A stretch of 64,000 nt of DNA from Posidonia oceanica (taxonomy: Eukaryota > Streptophyta > Magnoliopsida > Alismatales > Posidoniaceae). Shown one piece after another: positions 60,462 to 64,000 of the stretch (position 1 is its first letter; the number at the start of each line of letters is the position of its first letter). Position numbers and translations under genes: made by a program. Under the pieces are notes generated by a model. That model had not been told where the DNA came from and ran no database searches. It saw only the letters and a list, made by a program, of their open reading frames with translations. The DNA is taken from assembly GCA_037176725.1 (NCBI GenBank), contig JAZBRS010000035.1:49920001-49984000 (forward strand). Reading direction: 5' to 3'.

Positions 60462-61500
60462 GTCATCTCTTTTACGAGCGATGAGCTGCCTCCAGTGGGG
60501 ATTAATCACAATCAACCCCTGTTCGTCACGATTCAGTTCAAAAACTTTCGCATTCCCCTAACACTGGTTGATAACGGGTCAGGCCTTAACATCTACCCCT
60601 TGCGTACTGCAACCAAGCTCGGATTCAAAGCCGAGGACATCACGCCAGCCGTGAAGGGAATGACAGCTTTTGACAACACCCACCATGACGCTCTGGGGAT
60701 CCTGATTATTCCTCTTGCTATTGGCCCGATCGTTTTCGATGTAGAATTCTATGTCATCGACTTGAAGCTGAACTTCAATCTTCTGCTTGGGTGCCCTTGG
60801 CTCCACAAGCATCAGGTCCTTCCCTCGACCCTCCATCGGATGATAAAGTACCGCCGCAGCGATGATGTCATTGTTGTCATGGCGGAGAACTTTGAGAATG
60901 AGTGGATCGAGGCAGTCTCCCCCGTCTCTTCACAAGCTATCCCGTTTGACCCTGAGACTTCCGAAACCTTGTATCGCGTTAACCGGTGCGAGCCGGTTAA
61001 CTTCATTCCTGATCTTGAATGTGCCAACTCCTTGGCTGTTCACAACAACCCCTTTCGAATGGTCAAGAATGTATGTCACAGGTGGGGTTACATAAAGGGT
61101 ACACCGCTCGGGCGTCACGGCCAGGGGATCGCAGAGCCGATCGTAGTGGCAGAGCGGAGGAAATCAGAAGGCCTCGGTTATCTGCCCAAGCCCAACGATG
61201 ATCACTGCCTCCAGATGAAGAATCAGGAACCTGCCATCCCCAGAGACCTCACTAACTTCACCAGTGCAGGAGTTCTGGGATCAACTGATGATCAAGTCGC
61301 GGTGCCAACAGAAGATTGGGTCTGCGTTGAGGACTACTACTCGGATGAGGAGCAGTCTGGCACAACAGAGGCAGTCCCAACTGGTAGTAAGGCTCAGATC
61401 AGCACTGAAGTGCCTTGGTCAGTTTATTCGGCTCTTCCTTCAGATACAGCAGACAAATCAGTAGGCTCCGTGGCGGAATTGACAAGCTCTAATATTCCTG
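60462..61500 (+). pseudogene. Element C aspartic protease
   Basis: Reads on through TAG 60459 in the same frame: VISFTSDELPPVGINHNQPL, active-site region LVDNGSGLNIYPLRTATKLG, DITPAVKGMTAFDNT, then FDVEFYVIDLKLNFNLLLGC and PWLHKHQVLPSTLHRMIKYR. After the protease fold comes a segment with CHRWGYIKGTPLGRHGQGIA (about 61070-61130), which resembles a G-patch-like motif seen after protease in some plant elements. Collinear with the protease of B at 20269-19800. The frame stays open to 62063, but past about 61500 it is no longer the coding frame. Protease role: cleavage of Gag-Pol. Confidence 0.85.
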
Positions 61501-62658
61501 CAGCCACATCCACATTACAAGCACAGGCAGCAGCAGCAGCTCAGAAGTCAGACACTCCTTCTGGCACAATCAGGCAGGCTACCTGCGGTCGCAGTCGCAT
61601 CAGTACCGCTGTCACTCTCTCTGGAGGGACAGTCAGACAACTCAGTCAGCGGGGCAACTCGGCCCGTTTTAGTAGCCGCATCACCGAGAATGTAGCCGGC
61701 GCAGTCTGCTTCGCATCCTCCTGCTGCAGAACAGCAACTCTCATGACAGGACCCCATGGTGTCAGAAGCCACACTCTCACCGTCACCACCAGTTGCAGAG
61801 GACCAGTTGAGCATCATAGTCTCCCGGCCCTTGAGCCCTCAGAAGAGCACCTCTACCTGCCCTCTAACTGCAGCGGTGACCCTGGCAGTGTACTCATCTG
61901 TGGCCCCACTGACCAGTCTGTTTGGATCTCCCACGCCAAAGCTGCCGCTATCAGGCGCACCCATGAGCCAGACCATGCAAACACCAAGGACAGCGATCCA
62001 TCTTGCAGCCAGGCCAATGCCGCAGGCTCCCAACGCCTACTACGTCGACTCACCCTCGGATGAGGAGGAAGGAGTGGCGATAGAAGCCCAGGTCGATTCA
62101 TGGATGTCCGACTTAGAGCTACTTTATCAAGAACAACTCAAGTCGAAAGTAGAGGACCTGGCAGAGCACCAGGCCGCAGAAAGGAAAGGGAAAGCCGTGG
62201 CTACGGACCCTCCTCTGCGAGAAGACCATGCCTCTATCATGGTCCTAGAAGAAGACTTGGCAATACCGAACTTCCCTAGACTAGATGAGCTCATTACCCT
62301 CTAACCAGAAGGCGGGTCGAGGTGGTTTGTGCAACACATGCCTCACTTGGGCAGTGTAGCAAGCAGCAGTACCCAGATCAGCCGCCAATCCGGCATACCC
62401 TCCACAGGCACACTAGAAGACTCAAAGGAGGAAGCACTAGCAATCCAAGCAGCAGCAGTAACAAAGCAGAAAGCAGAATCAGCAACAGAATTGTCAGCAG
62501 CCTCAGTAGCAAGGCCATCAGCAGTATCAGTGGCAGAATCAGCAAGGCCCTCAGTAGTATCAGCAGAGCTTTCAATAGAATCAGTCAGGCCAGAGCATAC
62601 AGAAGAAGCTGCCAGGACGGAGGTCGCGCACTGAGGCTACAAGAATACTCGAGTAAGC
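61501..62658 (+). pseudogene. Element C protease-RT spacer
   Basis: Low-complexity, CAG/AGCAGC-rich DNA encoding S/A/Q-rich peptides. The coding frame moves to that of 61756-62304, which holds YYVDSPSDEEEGVAIEA, SWMSDLELLYQEQLKSKVED and FPRLDELI, an acidic segment expected between protease and RT. A stop TAA is at 62302 and TGA at 62632. In Ogre an intron lies between protease and RT; splice signals here are not decisive. Confidence 0.65.
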
Positions 62659-64000
62659 GTGTCCATCCTGAAGCGTCACCAGGGCCAAGCAGCAGAACAT
62701 ATACACTCTTTCGACATCACAAATCCTTCTTTTGAGAAAGAGATCCTCTCGGAACTTATTGCTTATGGAGAGGAGGATGATACAGGCATGGATGAGACTG
62801 ACGAACCACTGCCCGAGTTCCAGCCCTACGACGACGACCCAGAAGGCCCCAACCTTCATGTTGAGGAAGAAACAGAGGTTGTCAATATCGGCACAGTTGA
62901 GGAAGTCAGAGAAGTTCGCATCAGTGCCCAGCTGTCCCCCCAGGCTTGAGCAGAGTTCATCGCATACCTGAAGGAATATGCGGATGTCTTCGCCTGGAGT
63001 TATGAAGATATGGTTGGCCTTGACATAGAGATGGTGGTGCACAATCTATCCCTGGACCCAGATGCCAAGCCAGTAAAGCAGAAGCTGAGGAGATGGCGAC
63101 CGCAGTGGCTGCTTATGATCAAAGAAGAGATCATGAAATAGCACAAAGTCAATTTCCTCAAGGTCGTCCTTTATCCTGAATGGCTGGCAAATATTGTACC
63201 TGTGCCCAAGAAAGATGGCCACGTCCGGATCTACAATGACTATAGGGACCTGAACAAGGCGAGTCGCAAGGACGACTTCCCATTGCCTCACATTGACGTC
63301 CTAGTCAACAATACAGCGGGCCACAAGATGCTCTCCTTCATGGACGGCTTTTCTGGATACAATTAGATCAAAATGGCAGAAGAAGACATGGAAAAGACTT
63401 CATTCATCATCCCTTGGGGAGTCTTCTGCTACCAAGTCATGCCGTTCGGGCTGAAGAATGCCGGCGCAACCTATCAGAGGGTCATGACTGCGCTGTTCCA
63501 CGACCTCATGCATCAAGAAGTGGAAGTCTATGTAGACGACATGATTGCTAAAACCAAAGAGCCTAAAGATCATCTTGCCTATCTGAAGAAGCTCTTTAGC
63601 TGTCTACGGAAGTACAAGCTACGCCTGAACCCCAACAAGTGTGTATTCGGGGTGTCATCTGGCAAACTGCTGGGCTACATTGTTAGCCAAAGGGGGATTG
63701 AGGTAGACCTGATGAAGGCAAAAGCCATCGTGGATATGCCACCCCCTCAGACTAAAAAGGAGGTCAGAGGTCTGCTTGGGCGTTTACAATACATCAGTTG
63801 CTTCATTGCATAGCTTACGCCCATCTGTGAACCTATATTCAAGCTCCTGAAGAAGAATGCGCAGATTCATTGGAGCGAGGAGTGTCAGGCTGCATTTGCC
63901 AAGATCAAGCAGCTGCTGATTAAGCCTCCCGTCTTGGTTCCCCCCACTCTAAGGAGACCCTTGCTTCTCTACCTTTCTACCACGCAGCATTCCATGGGCA
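62659..64000 (+). pseudogene. Element C reverse transcriptase and start of RNase H
   Basis: Single frame (that of 61756) with stops TGA 62947, TAG 63139, TAG 63364 and TAG 63811. Order: FDITNPSFEKEIL, a pre-RT segment (EFIAYLKEYADVFAWSYEDM), the RT fingers (VPVPKKDGHVRIYNDYRDLN), palm (MLSFMDGFSGYN, then stop where Gln is usual, IKMAEEDMEKTSFI), WGVFCYQVMPFGLKNAGATY, the catalytic YVDDMIAKTK at about 63528-63557, LRLNPNKCVFGVSSGKLLGY, and the connection (KAKAIVDMPPPQTKKEVRGL, LLGRLQYISCFIA, stop, LTPICEPIF). The window ends in the first strand of RNase H (RPLLLYLSTTQHSMG). The YVDD and FMDG aspartates are present, so only the stops, all explicable by C-to-T, inactivate it. Family: Ty3/gypsy, Tat/Ogre. 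Confidence 0.9.

Larger units (their letters stand above)
43836..64000 (+). mobile_element. Element C: Tat/Ogre-like Ty3/gypsy element, 3' end off window
   Basis: 5' LTR, primer-binding site, leader (split by solo LTR A3), gag, protease and RT, all on the plus strand. Excluding A3 and its duplicated target, about 13.8 kb are visible and RNase H, integrase and the 3' LTR are still missing, so the whole element must well exceed 20 kb, in the range of Ogre. Inserted in the 29-base array of element D. Confidence 0.92.

Overview
The window is plant nuclear DNA made almost entirely of nested LTR retrotransposons; I see no host gene. Evidence: Ty3/gypsy Gag, protease and reverse-transcriptase relatives of the Tat/Ogre lineage, primer-binding sites matching the 3' end of a plant tRNA-Arg (from memory), a Copia Sirevirus 3' end with repeated polypurine tracts, and very long LTRs. 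An angiosperm with a repeat-rich genome is likely; I cannot name the species.

The window can be tiled with almost no remainder. Names are mine. A0: 3' part of a plus-strand LTR (1-1656). E: minus-strand gypsy element (1657-3644 and 28293-32430) split by B. B: complete minus-strand Tat-like element (3645-28287, about 24.6 kb, 5-base duplication GCTCC) inside the gag of E. A1: 6.1 kb solo LTR (12648-18749, duplication GCAGG) inside B. G: 3' end of a Sirevirus with an envelope-like ORF and 3' LTR (32431-35303). F: plus-strand Tat gag fragment (35304-35674) into which G and E' inserted. E': partial second E-type LTR (35675-36675). D: 3' LTR and 3' internal part of a minus-strand Tat element (36676-43835) inside E'. 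C: plus-strand Tat/Ogre-like element inside D, with 5' LTR 43836-49614, PBS, leader, gag, protease and RT, cut by the window end. A3: 6.3 kb solo LTR (50137-56451, duplication GCTTT) inside C. Two chains reach five levels: F>G>E>B>A1 and F>E'>D>C>A3.

C is the most complete coding element: gag, an aspartic protease with the DNGS active site, and RT with YVDD, running into RNase H at the edge. Its reading frame is broken by about ten stops, nearly all readable as C-to-T changes (CAG to TAG, CGA to TGA), plus two frameshifts. B keeps damaged gag and protease, has lost the zinc knuckle and all of RT/integrase, but keeps an extra downstream ORF and a 3' region of 91-base tandem repeats.

The most interesting non-coding features are: small hairpins in the 3' internal regions of B and D whose stems change in a paired way between copies; 18-base palindromes scattered through the LTRs of B; a primer-binding site repeated about every 142 bases in the leaders of both B and C; and a splice-donor-like site kept at the same place in the LTR copies.
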